Source: Nepenthes gracilis (Eukaryota > Streptophyta > Magnoliopsida > Caryophyllales > Nepenthaceae). From it: a stretch of DNA of 64,000 nucleotides. Positions 12,748 to 23,150 of this stretch are shown piece by piece. Under the pieces are notes generated by a model. It had not been told where the DNA came from, did no database searches, and saw only the letters and a program-made list of their open reading frames with translations. The stretch spans positions 6,211,045-6,275,044 of the forward strand of contig BSYO01000016.1 in assembly GCA_033239525.1 (NCBI GenBank), written 5' to 3'. The translations under genes and the position numbers were made by a program. Position 1 is the stretch's first letter. Every line of letters starts with the position of its first letter.

Positions 12748-14939
12748 TGTCACGACCCAGGAACACAATATTCGCAGGTCAAAATAAAATCAATAATATA
12801 TATTCTATTAACTATAATAACCCAACCCGGGCGTGACAATCCGAACACATACATGACCCAATATAATAAACCCCGCACAAGATCTCATCGGATATAAATC
12901 CGGACAAACACAATTACGACCTACTATCCAAATATCGCAAGGGAGGTTTTCAATATTACAACAACTCATTAACATAATTCGATAACTCCAAACATATTCT
13001 ATACATGGATCAAAGCCCTCATCCGGCCATAGACAAAACCATAATATATTCTCAAGATTAAAAATATAACCAATATCAACATCTCCACTCACCGATAAGG
13101 ATCTGCCGCATCGGACAACATCCAAGCTGCACAAGCGTATCCAAGCCACTGGTCTGAAGGGATAAAACATGAAAACATGAGCCTAGAGTTTAGGAAGTAT
13201 CAACAATCGTATAAAACGGTACACATAAATTAGAAGCAGGGATATCGCATAGCAATCATGTAAAACAAAACACAATGTCCGTGAAATCCCTAAAAATTGA
13301 GGAGTTGTCTCGTACTAAATCGTCGTCCGCATTAACTCGTCCCTCCGGGACAAAATCATATAAATCACGATTCGGTAAAATTTCATAGACGATATCATAT
13401 CATATGATTCGAGGTCACATTACATAATCGCCACCGTCACCACATCCGCGTGGGACACATACCGTCGTCCGGATCTAAAACTCATAATGCAGAAATCAAG
13501 AGAAGACCGCGACAACTAAAACATAAATCAAAACATGTTCCGGGTTTCACACATCAGTACGTACGAGACATTCCAATCGCCCATCCGAGGGCCAAACCAC
13601 GTATCTCAAATCATCGTCCACGCAACACATGTAGACATACAAAGCATGCACGAAATCGGAGAACCAAAGATCAATGATACCAACTTGAGGAAGGGTTACC
13701 CTCGTCCGGTAACCATGACTATATCGGCTGCGATTTCAGCCAGCTGCTCAAGGCTAGGCTATGGTTTAGGCCAGTAGCTCAAGGCCATCCATGTACTCTG
13801 TCTCCCATAGATTAGGAACTTGCTCACTATGTTTTACCACCCGTGGCTTTAGGTACAACCTCAGGTTTTAGTTATATATTAGGATGTCCGAATATATTAG
13901 TTTTTCATCAATTCCTTATGATGGTTCTCAATTAAATACACAGTGGGGCAGGTCAGCTACAAAATATCTCAACCTTCCTTCCGGCGAAAGTAGCCTATCA
14001 TATACGTCCCCGTTGGGACTAAGCCTCCCCGTCGGGAGCGGCGCCACAAATAACCAATGCCTCGAATCACAAATCGACCCCTAGGGTCTTGGACCGCCAT
14101 GGTCCAGTAGTGATCCCACCCCCGGCGGCATGCATGATTAGTGCAAGGCCTGGTTTATGGTTCCACAATATACAGATACACAAACAAACATATATCGTTC
14201 GGGTGTCCAAAATCCCTCCAAATCATAAATACCAGTACAAAACCACCGCACAATCGATAAAATATACATGCATGTACACAATTGATAAATTTGGGGTATA
14301 TAAAAATTCGTGCATGTTAGTAAAATCTCCCACAGTAGTCAAAATGCATCAGAAATTAAATCAGACCAAGAATAGGGCTAGATGATACTTGCCTTAACAT
14401 TATACTCCGCAAATCTGAGGAAATGATGTCCCGAAGCACTCTAATCGAGCCTTTCTCTCTCCTGCTCCACGCACCCTACGCGCACAACCCCCCTCTCTCG
14501 TCTACGCACAGCCACCATGTCATTGCCGCTGCTGCTGCAACCGGTCCTCTGCCGCCGCTCGACCATCGTGCCATACCACGTGCCCTTCGCCGGCCTCCTC
14601 GGCCTCACCCAGCCGCGCTGATGCCGAAGCCGCTGCGTTGCCTCCTCTACTCTATTCACGCAACCCGTCGTCAATCTCTCCTTCGCACCACACCACCACC
14701 GCCTCAGCTTACGCCGCGCCACAGCTCACCACTGCGACTACCGATGTCACCGCTACCACCCCGAGCGGCCGTCATCGACTCTTCCGGCACTGATTTTCTC
14801 ACCCAGCGCAGCCGCCGCCTCAACCCGCAACTGCCGCAACAATCACGACCACACCCACAACCACCATTGACCGCCGTTCACCTGCGACGCCGCCGCCGCT
14901 GCCGCCGCCGCCGTCACCGTCGCCCTCTTCCTCCTTCTT
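12748..14939 (-). repeat. LTR tandem unit d (2192 bp)
   Basis: Head TGTCACGACCCAGGAACAC, body collinear with units b and c, no tail. It joins unit e at the same pyrimidine-run junction. A GC-rich segment occupies about 14,425-14,935. Confidence 0.85.
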
Positions 14940-17232
14940 TGTCACGACCTAGGAACACCGTATTCACAGGTCAATATAAAATCAATAATATATATTCTGT
15001 TAACCATAATAACCCAACCCGGGCGTGACAATCTGAACATATACAGGACCCAATATAATAAACCCCGATGAAGATCTCATCGGATATAAATCCGGACAAA
15101 TACAATATACGACCGGCTATCTAAATATCACAAGGGAGGTATTCAACATTATAACAACTCATTAACATAATTCGATAACTCCAAACATATTCTATACATG
15201 GATCAAAGCCCTCATCCGGCCATAGACAAAACCATAATATATTCTCAAGATTAGAAATATAACCAATATCAACGTCTCCACTCACCGATAAGGATCTGCC
15301 GCATCGGATAACATTCAAGCTGCATAAGCGTATCCAAGCCACTGGTCTGAAGGGATAAAACATGAAAACATGAGCCTAGAGCTCAACAAGTATCAACAAT
15401 CGTATAAAACGGTACACATAAATTAGAAGCAGGGATATCGCATAGCAATCACATAAAACAAAACACAACGTCCGTGAAATCCCTGAAAATCGAGGAGATG
15501 TCTCGTACTAAATCGTTGTCCGCATTAACTCGTCCCTCCAGGACAAAATCATATAAATCACGATTCGGTAAAATTTCATAGACGATATCATATCATATGA
15601 TCCGAGGTCACATTACATAATCCCCACCGTCACCACATCCGCGTGGGACTCATACCGTCGTCCGGATCGAAAATTCATAATGCAGAAATCTAGAGAAGAC
15701 CGCCAGAACTAAAATATAAATCAAAACACGTTCCAGGTTTATCAGATCAGTACGTACGAGACATTCCTATCGCCCATCCGTGGGCCAAACCACGTATCTC
15801 AAATCGTCGTCCAAGCAACATATGCAGAAATACAAAGCATGCACGAAATCGGAGAACCAAAGATCAATGATACCAACTTGATGAAGGGTTACCCTCGTCC
15901 GGTAACCACGGCTATATCGGCTGCGATTTAAGCCAGCAGCTCAAGGCTCGGCTACGGTTTAGGCCAGTAGCTCAAGGCCATCCATGTACTCTATCTCCCA
16001 TAGATTAGGAACTTGCTCACTATTTTTTACCACCCGCAGCTTTGGGTGCAACCTCAAGTTTTAGTTATATATTAGGACGTTCAAATATATTAGTTTTCCG
16101 TCAATTCCTTACGATGGTTCTCAATTAAATACGCAGTGGGGCAGGTCAGCTATAAAATATCTCAACCTTCCTTCCGGCGGAAGTAGCCTATCATATACGT
16201 CCCCGTCGGGACTAAGCCTCCCCGTCGGGAGCGGCTCCACAAATAACCAATGCCTCGAATCACAAATCGACCCCTAGGGTCTCGGACAGCCATGGTCCTG
16301 TAGTGATCCCGCCCCTAGCAGCATGCATGATTAGTGCAAGGCCTTGTTCGTAGTTCCACTGTATACGGATACACAAACATACATATATATCGTCCGGGTG
16401 TCCAAAATCCCTCCAAATTATAAATACCAGTATAAAACCACTGCATAACCGATAAAATATACATGCATGTACCCAATTGATAAATTAGGAGTATATAAAA
16501 ATACATGCATGCTAGTAAAATCTCCCACAGTAGTCAAAATGTATCGAAAATTAAATCAGACCAAAAATAGGGCTAGAGGATACTTGCCTTAACATTATAC
16601 TTCGCAGATCTGAAGAAATGATGTCCCGAAGCACTCCAATCTAGCCTTTCTCTCTCTTGCCCAACGCACCCCACGCGCACAGCCTCCCCTTTCTCCTCTC
16701 TGCGCACAGCGCCTCTGCGCCGTTGTCGCTGTTGCCGTCGGTCCTCTGCCGCCGCTCCACCACCGCGTCGCCTCACGTGGCCGTCGCCGGCCTCCTCAGA
16801 ACTACCCAGCCGGTGCCGACGTGGTTACGCATTCGTCGCTGCTCCTCGCTGCAACTTCTCGCCGCCCTCTCTCTCCCCTCGCACCCCTCGCACTGCCACC
16901 GCACGCCGCAGCCTATGCCGCGCCACAACTCACCACTGCGACCACCAATGTCACCGCTACTACCCCGAACGGCCGCCGTCGACTCTCCCGACACCGATTT
17001 CCTCACCCAGCGCCGCCGCCGCCTTGACCTGCAACTGCCGCAACAATCGCGGCCACACCCACAACCACCATCGACCGCCGTTCACCTGCGACGCCGCCGC
17101 CGCCGCCGTCGCCCTCTTCCTCCTTCTTCGCGCTTGAACCCTAGCCGCCTCACTCTCTCTCCCCGACTCCCTCCTCTCTTTCCCCGATTTCCTATTTCCC
17201 TATTCTTTTTCTTTTTCCACTTTTTTTTAATC

Positions 17233-17285
<53 letters not shown>

Positions 17286-17466
17286 TATCTTTAATTTTAA
17301 ATCCAAATCGGATTCCGAACAACAGAACAGCACGCCTCGGGCGTCACTCCAAAATCCTGATTGTCTCCGAAAATTTTATAATATTTTAATTTATTTTTAC
17401 CACGTCCAAAATATCCAAAATCACAATTAATATTAAAATAATCTAATCAAGATCTGAAATATTACA
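14940..17466 (-). repeat. LTR tandem unit e with full tail
   Basis: Head TGTCACGACCTAGGAACAC, complete body, and a tail with an (ATT)n tract and the end GATCTGAAATATTACA. The next bases, CTCTCCCTT, resemble the polypurine-tract complement that follows the 3' LTR at 7023. This suggests the edge was once an LTR/internal junction. Confidence 0.8.
17229..17282. repeat. (ATT)n microsatellite in LTR tail of unit e
   Basis: A nearly perfect ATT run, longer and purer than the matching tract in unit b. Confidence 0.9.
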
Positions 17467-17795
17467 CTCTCCCTTCTCCTCTTCCTCCTCCTTCTCCTTC
17501 GTCTGTGAACCCTAGCCCCTTTTTCCTCCTCTCTCTCCTCTTCTCCCTCTCTCCCCGATCCCCAATTTCCCCTCTTTTCTTTTCTTTTTTTTTCTTTTTA
17601 CTTAATAATAATATAAATCTTAAATTTTAAAATCCAAATCAGATTCCGAACAGCACAAGGGCGCCTCCGGGGCCGCCCTAAAATCCCGATCTTTTGTCAA
17701 AATTTTAGAATATTTTAATTTACTTTTACCACGTCCAAAATACCCAAAATCATAATAAATATTAAAATAATCCAATCGGGATCCGAAATATTATA
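17467..17795 (-). repeat. Extra LTR tail (segment f)
   Basis: Starts in pyrimidine-rich sequence corresponding to the unit junction, repeats the 'gaaccctag...tccccgat' landmarks, and ends GGGATCCGAAATATTATA beside the target-site duplication. It looks more diverged from the tails of b and e than they are from each other. Confidence 0.75.
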
Positions 17796-17800
17796 CTAAT
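17796..17800. repeat. Target-site duplication, right copy (CTAAT)
   Basis: Identical to 3049-3053. It directly follows the LTR end TATTATA. Confidence 0.85.
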
Positions 17801-18179
17801 AACTGTCTTTATTCCCCTACGGTGCTAAGGGTAATTTCTTGATTTATTACTATAATATTCTAAGGTATGTTAGGGAATATTACCCTTTGAAATAATTTCT
17901 TAATCCAATTTTTTGATTTATTTTTCAAAACCCCTTTTGGAAATTTTTATACTTATTCTTAATACTTCTTCTTAATTTTCTTCACTTTAAAAGAAAATAA
18001 TCATATTTCTTGAAACGTACAAAACTTCCATCAAAACTTTTCATAATATCGAATATACGAACCATAAAATACGACCATTAGTAATAAACTGTAAGTTGTA
18101 AAAGAAATCGATGCATTGACCGGTTTAGTAGTTTTAATTTTAAAATTTTACATATGTTAAAAATTTAGATTTAATATGT

Positions 18180-19470
18180 GGTGTATTCGGTCGATTTGGC
18201 TACCAGTTCGGTAGTTGGTTTGCGGCCAACTCAGTTAGTTTTTCGAGTACAATTTCATGATGATTCGACTGTCGGTTCATGGTCGATTTAACGGTTGGTT
18301 CAAAGATAGGTCCATGCTAATTTTTACCACGAAATTTCATAATTAGTAAGCCACTTTAATGTGCCGATTCAAGGGTTCAATAATTTTCCATGAGCTGAAA
18401 ATTTCAGCATACGTTGGGCCGGTTCAACTGCTAATTTAATGCTCGATTCAGAGGCTGATTCGAGGCAAATTTTATAGGTTGATACTTCGTTATCATCTCA
18501 AGACACATAGGCTAATATGGCTTCTATTTCAGCCGATTTGGGGCCCAGTTTAAGGCTGGTTCCGTAACTACAAATTCGGTATCAGTATGGATATTGTTAA
18601 CTGGTTCGGTGGCTATTTAGGTCCGATTTAGGGGTCAATTCGGGGTATCCTTGGCAACCGGTTCACAAGTGAATAGATTATTCTTAGTACATGATAATTT
18701 GGCTAGCTCGGCTACTAGTTCAGCTTGTTCAAGCCCCGTTTCAGTCTAATTCCCTAAATTGCCAGGTTCAACATCAGTGTGGAAGCTGGGGCCAATTTTG
18801 TTACTAATTTGAGATCCGATTTAGTGACTAATTTGGATCCAATTTTATGGATTGACACTTTAATATCACCACAATATACTTAGGCTAATATGGCTGTCGG
18901 TTTAGCCAATTTAAGGCCCGGTTTAGAGGGTACAAATTCAGCATCAGTATGGATGTTGTTAGCCAGATGGTTCAATGACCGGTTTGGGTCCAAATTTATG
19001 GGTTGACCCTTCAACATCACCTTAAGACACTTAGGATAATATGACTACCGGTTCAGTCGGTTTAGGACCTGGTTCAGTAGTTGCAAATTTAGGATCCGTA
19101 TGGACATTGTCCAGCTAATTTTGTTGCAGTTTAGGAGCCCGGTTCAATGACCAGTTCAAGGTATTTTTGGCAATTGGTTCACAAGTTGACACTTCAATCT
19201 TAGCACTTGATGATTTGGCCGGTTTGGATGCCGGTTCAACCAATTTGGGAGCCGGTTCAGTCTATTTTTTTTTTTTCAAATTTTCAAGTTTTGCATCAGC
19301 TTTAATATGGATACAGGGGTTGGTAGGCTGCTTATTTGGGGAACTGGTTCAGTGGCTGGTTTGACCCATTTTCATGGGCCGAATTTACATAGGATCAGTA
19401 AAGGACTTACCTAGTTGGTTACTAATTTGGAGCTGGTTTGGTGGTCCAATGGTGGCCGGTTCAGCTGATT
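18180..19470. repeat. Degenerate tandem repeats rich in GGTTC/GGTTT, period ~150-195 bp
   Basis: The landmark 'ttgacacttcaatatcacc...cacttaggctaatatggct', or a variant, recurs near 18,475, 18,840, 18,988 and 19,187. A shorter relative is near 18,665. Between landmarks run many copies of 'ccggttcag' and 'ggcccggtt' motifs. No coding potential is evident. Confidence 0.75.
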
Positions 19471-20505
19471 TACAGCAAGGTGTTCAACTACTGTTTTTGA
19501 TCAAGTTAGTGTTCCAGCTCTTTCCGTCGTTTCATTTCTTATGCAAAAATGGTGATCTGACAAAAACAATGAATAATTTAAGTATTGGAGTAATAATACG
19601 TAAAGACAATTTACAAAAATCAGCAACAATTGAAGGAAAGAATTAAAATACACTTGCCCAATATTCAGTTTTACTTCTCTTGCTTTTGGTTCATTCCCTT
19701 TTACTTCCTGGTTTTGCCTCTCTTCTTCTCGGTTCTTCCCTAATTTTCTTCCTCTCTTCTCTCACGTGTCTCTTATATAAATTGGAGACAAATTGATGAG
19801 TTATTAAGCTGCTGCCAACACTTCATTTTATCCTAGAACTTGTCTGAAAATCAGCTCCTCATTTAGCTGATTCATCCACCAACTTTTTCTGAATTGTTGC
19901 CTTAAGAAAGTGCCTTATGTTGCTGTGTTAATGCTGTCGTGTGTGTGTGTTATACTTGCTTGTGCCATGTGTTACGTTTCCTATTAAATATTTGGAGCTT
20001 ATAATGTTGCCTTATTTTATTTCCTTTGCTGATGTTTTGCTGAGTTGCTGCTGCTGTATGGCAGCCTCCACCTCCTTGCTGAATTTTGTTGATTTTTAAG
20101 CTTCTTGTGTCACGTTTCCACTCTTCCTTAATTTAGTCTAATTTTCGTAAGTGTAGCAGTGTGTTTTAGTCCTTATGCCATGTGTGTGTGCTGCTTATTT
20201 CCTATAGAATAATTGGAGAAACATAATGCTGCCGTGGGCCTTATTACTTGCTGAATTTTGCTGAACTATTAGTGCCCTACAGATATATATAATTCCCTGG
20301 GTAGTATTTGGCCCATCAAGTTTTATTTGGTTGCTTATCAGTTGAGAATTTGGCATCCAAGCCAGCTTCTTATCACCCCAAAATTAAATCTGTTGAAATT
20401 TCGATGATCGAGTTGTCCTTTTATTAACCGTAACTAAATCAGTTGTTGACCGAGTCCACTGGATAATTTTTCGTATTACCATTGTATCCTAGGGTAAACC
20501 TCAGG

Positions 20506-20689
20506 CTTTCGGGTTTATAACTTAATCAGTATAATGAATCTTAATTCTTACTGAAATTCTTAAACCGGTGGAAATCTCCAAGTCCACATATTTTAGTTTC
20601 AATGTTTAGTAGTTTCGGGATATCATGCTCTTCAATTTAAATTTTTCTATATCCTTTGATCTCAATTTCACTTTTATTTAATTATGATT
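20506..20689. other. Unassigned junction sequence
   Basis: AT-rich sequence between the presumed LTR end of copy 1 and recognisable gag of copy 3. I see no gene or clear repeat. It could be more decayed gag or flanking DNA. Confidence 0.4.
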
Positions 20690-21180
20690 TGTTTGATCGA
20701 GAGATTTCGGACCTTACTCTTTGCCACTGTTTGATTTCCTTGTCGTAAGCTAGCGAATTCATTATCCTTTTATTTTCTTAAGCTCATTGGAAAATATTTA
20801 TCCATGAAGGTTTCTATAAATATATCCCAAGAACTTTCTTCATTCTCCAACCCCATGGCTTGCTTTTTTAGTGACCATCAATAATTTGCCCCTCCTTCCA
20901 ACTTGTAGGAGGCAAATATAACATTATCCTCCTCTGGGCATCAAATAACAACAAACATTTTCTCAATGCGTCGGATTCAAATCTCCGCCTTTGTAGGGTC
21001 TGGGTCGCCCATGAATTTTGGCATCCTCTCGTTAGTAAATCGATCATATACAATTGTCGCTCGGTTAGTTATCATTGGCTCCGAGTTATGAGATCCTCGG
21101 GTTATGGATTCCATTAAATTCTCCATCCTGGCCATTATAGCCAAGTACTTTTCAACCTGATCGGGGCAAGAGTTGGGTCC
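20690..21180 (-). pseudogene. Gag fragment of Ty3/gypsy copy 3
   Basis: Minus-strand frames give retrotransposon gag motifs: Lys-Phe-Met-Gly-Asp-Pro-Asp-Pro near 21,020, then Ile-Arg-Arg-Ile-Glu-Lys, then a Tyr-Lys-Leu-Glu-Gly block, and a Trp-Asp-Ile-Phe-Ile-Glu-Thr-Phe block near 20,820. In-frame stops interrupt it. The collinear region in copy 2 is 59,290-59,720. Pol is not present; the copy is truncated on the left. Confidence 0.75.
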
Positions 21181-21280
21181 AACACCTCCTCTTTGTCGTG
21201 ACGATATCTTTCAATGCTATCACAAAATAGTTAGTCACATTAGATCCTCAAACCAAATAAGATATCATCCTTACGACTTT

Positions 21281-21290
21281 TCTGATACCA
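21281..21290 (-). other. Primer binding site of copy 3 (tRNA-iMet type)
   Basis: TGGTATCAGA on the minus strand, seven bases inside the LTR start at 21,298. Confidence 0.8.
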
Positions 21291-21297
21291 CTTAAGT

Positions 21298-23150
21298 TGT
21301 CACGTCCCAAAATCATATCCCGTCATTAATAATTAACTAATATATTTAATCGAACCAAATGATCTAAAATGTCACCACATCATGTGGCTTTAATACTAAC
21401 CAAACTGTAATGCCAAACCTTACATAATAAGTCATGTCTAATCCAAATAATATCAGAGTAATCAATTTAACTAAAAACTAAAAGAACATCCACTAACATG
21501 GTGTTAGATGAACTGACATCCATGACACCATAAACCATAATAAAGTAAGTTATATCCATGATCTCATATCATTTCTTGTATATAATCATTGTCTGATTAA
21601 TATAAACACTAAACTATTTAAAAATTAAAGTATAATATCAAATATTGCATTATTCTTACTCTAATCTCTTTAATCTGTTTTTCCTTCAATCCAAATTATC
21701 CTACAAGTATCTAAATATTTCATCTGAAGTCTTTAGTTAAAAACAGAAATAGGAGTGAGCTGAAAACTGAGTAAAGAAAATAAATTTATAATTAAACATA
21801 TAACGTTTACCAAAATATACCGGTAAGAACAATGCATCAAATTTAATGAAGTGCTATTAATTTTCATAGCAATATATACTCAACTTTTTAAATTTCCTTA
21901 TCATATTCATATTCAAATTCACGACATAAAATCATACTCAAATATGTAGATTCTTATAGATCAAGAGCTAATAGGGTCTTACCAACTATATGAGTGAATA
22001 ATCAAAGCCCATGCTATATTTGTTTCTATACAACCGAAGGACGTACGCTACTATTTAAGATTTGTAGGTAAACTGTTATACATATAACTTTATAGATGGA
22101 ACTGAATATTATTTTTATCTATGGATGATAGGTTCAAATTTTCATTACCATTATAATTTACTAAGGTATGCTATAATATACCACTTGTTGAACTTATTAC
22201 AATGGCTCGATATTTTGACATATGAAAAATTCTACACAATTATTCATAATTCTTATATTTTTCTAATTTTACAGAAAATATTCTTAATTCTTAACATATT
22301 ATAGAGTTTTTTATTCAAAATTCTATCAATTCTTAACATGCATTATATAAAAACTATGTAGAAATTTAAACATGTAAATTATTACTTACCAAAAAAAAAA
22401 AATACTTTCTAAAATTTACAACAATTAGTACCACTTTTATAGAAAAATCAACAACTTTAAGATAATTCAGTAATTTCATCTTTATTAGCAAACATGTAAA
22501 GAAATTTACTAAATTTTTTTGAACATGTAAGCATATATTTAATGGACTAGAACATATTAAAGCAAGATTTATGAAATTCATCACATATAAAGTCATTAAA
22601 TCATAAATGCAACATATGCATGCAATAAAATTATAGGAAAATAACTTAAATTCCAAAGTATATGAATCAAGAACATGATTTTTCATAAAAATTGTAAAGA
22701 ATGGGAGTAGGAATTCATACATATAAAACTTAGACAACTAGTTACGAAAATATGTCATATATGAACATTTAAAATAAGAAATACTCAAGAAAATGAGGAA
22801 AGAACAGTTATAAAGGAAAGAACATTCGGAATACACTTACCTTAACTCCAAATTATCAAAAATTTTATTTAATTCATTTGAATTAAGCTTCTCTAACTTC
22901 CTCTCTCTCTTTCTCTCTCTTCGCCTCTTCTCTTTCTCTCTCATCTCTCAATTCTAGCAAAGAAATGTCCAAAATTTAGCTAGACTCCATATTTATAATA
23001 GAGGGGCACTCAAGTGTATATTAGATGCGTTTTAGACACCACGACCAAACTGAGTGGCGCATGAGACTCACTCAGGCGCTCATCGAGTGTTGATCACACT
23101 AGAAAGCACACTCAGGCGTCATTCTGGCCTGTATCATGCATGAGTACATC
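21298..23150 (-). repeat. 5' LTR of copy 3, right end truncated
   Basis: Plus-strand start TGTCACGTCCCAAAATC. It shares with the copy 2 LTRs the 'aggagtgagctgaaaactga' block near 21,755, the 'cgtacgctactatttaaga' block and the 'cacttacctta' block with the pyrimidine-rich run near 22,900. The expected 'ctcaggccttaca' end is not reached; similarity fades near 23,150 where a plus-oriented LTR piece takes over. Confidence 0.7.

Larger units (their letters stand above)
3054..17795 (-). mobile_element. 14.7-kb Ty3/gypsy-like retrotransposon with giant tandem-unit LTRs
   Basis: Minus-oriented element: 3' LTR 3054-7022, polypurine tract 7023-7036, internal region 7037-10,571, primer binding site 10,557-10,567, 5' LTR 10,572-17,795. 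LTR heads read TGTCACGACCCAGGAACAC or close variants. LTR ends read GGGATCCGAAATATTA(C/T)A. Both LTRs contain tandem repeats of a unit of about 2.18 kb, with different copy numbers. The internal region is only about 3.5 kb and keeps just decayed pol traces, so it is non-autonomous or heavily deleted. The outer CTAAT duplication is exact. Confidence 0.85.
10572..17795 (-). repeat. 5' LTR of the 14.7-kb element (units c, d, e and extra tail f)
   Basis: 7224 bp: three unit heads (10,572, 12,748, 14,940), one complete tail (ending 17,466) and a second, more diverged tail (17,467-17,795). The c/d and d/e junctions fall in the same CCTCTTCCT(C/T)CTTCT pyrimidine run as the a/b junction of the 3' LTR. 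It ends GATCCGAAATATTATA next to the CTAAT target-site duplication. Confidence 0.75.
17796..20505 (-). repeat. LTR of copy 1, right part, with internal tandem repeats
   Basis: Begins with the second CTAAT and continues LTR-type sequence ('actataatattctaaggtat' corresponds to 'ttataatttactaaggtat' in the copy 3 LTR). It includes the tandem array at 18,180-19,470 and an 'aaaatacacttgccc' block near 19,650 shared with the other LTRs. The right edge is uncertain: 'acctcaggcttt' near 20,500 resembles the 'actcaggc(c/t)ttaca' LTR end seen at 53,341 and 57,420. Confidence 0.5.

Noticed and set aside
12808..13170. 120-codon minus-strand frame, with relatives at 15,121-15,363, 10,723-10,914 and 4791-4976
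   Set aside because: The frame length varies between LTR units (61-120 codons) and it has no recognisable domain. Treated as LTR leader sequence, not a gene.
22366..22737. 123-codon minus-strand frame
   Set aside because: Leu/Phe/Ile/Lys-rich translation of AT-rich LTR sequence without a domain.
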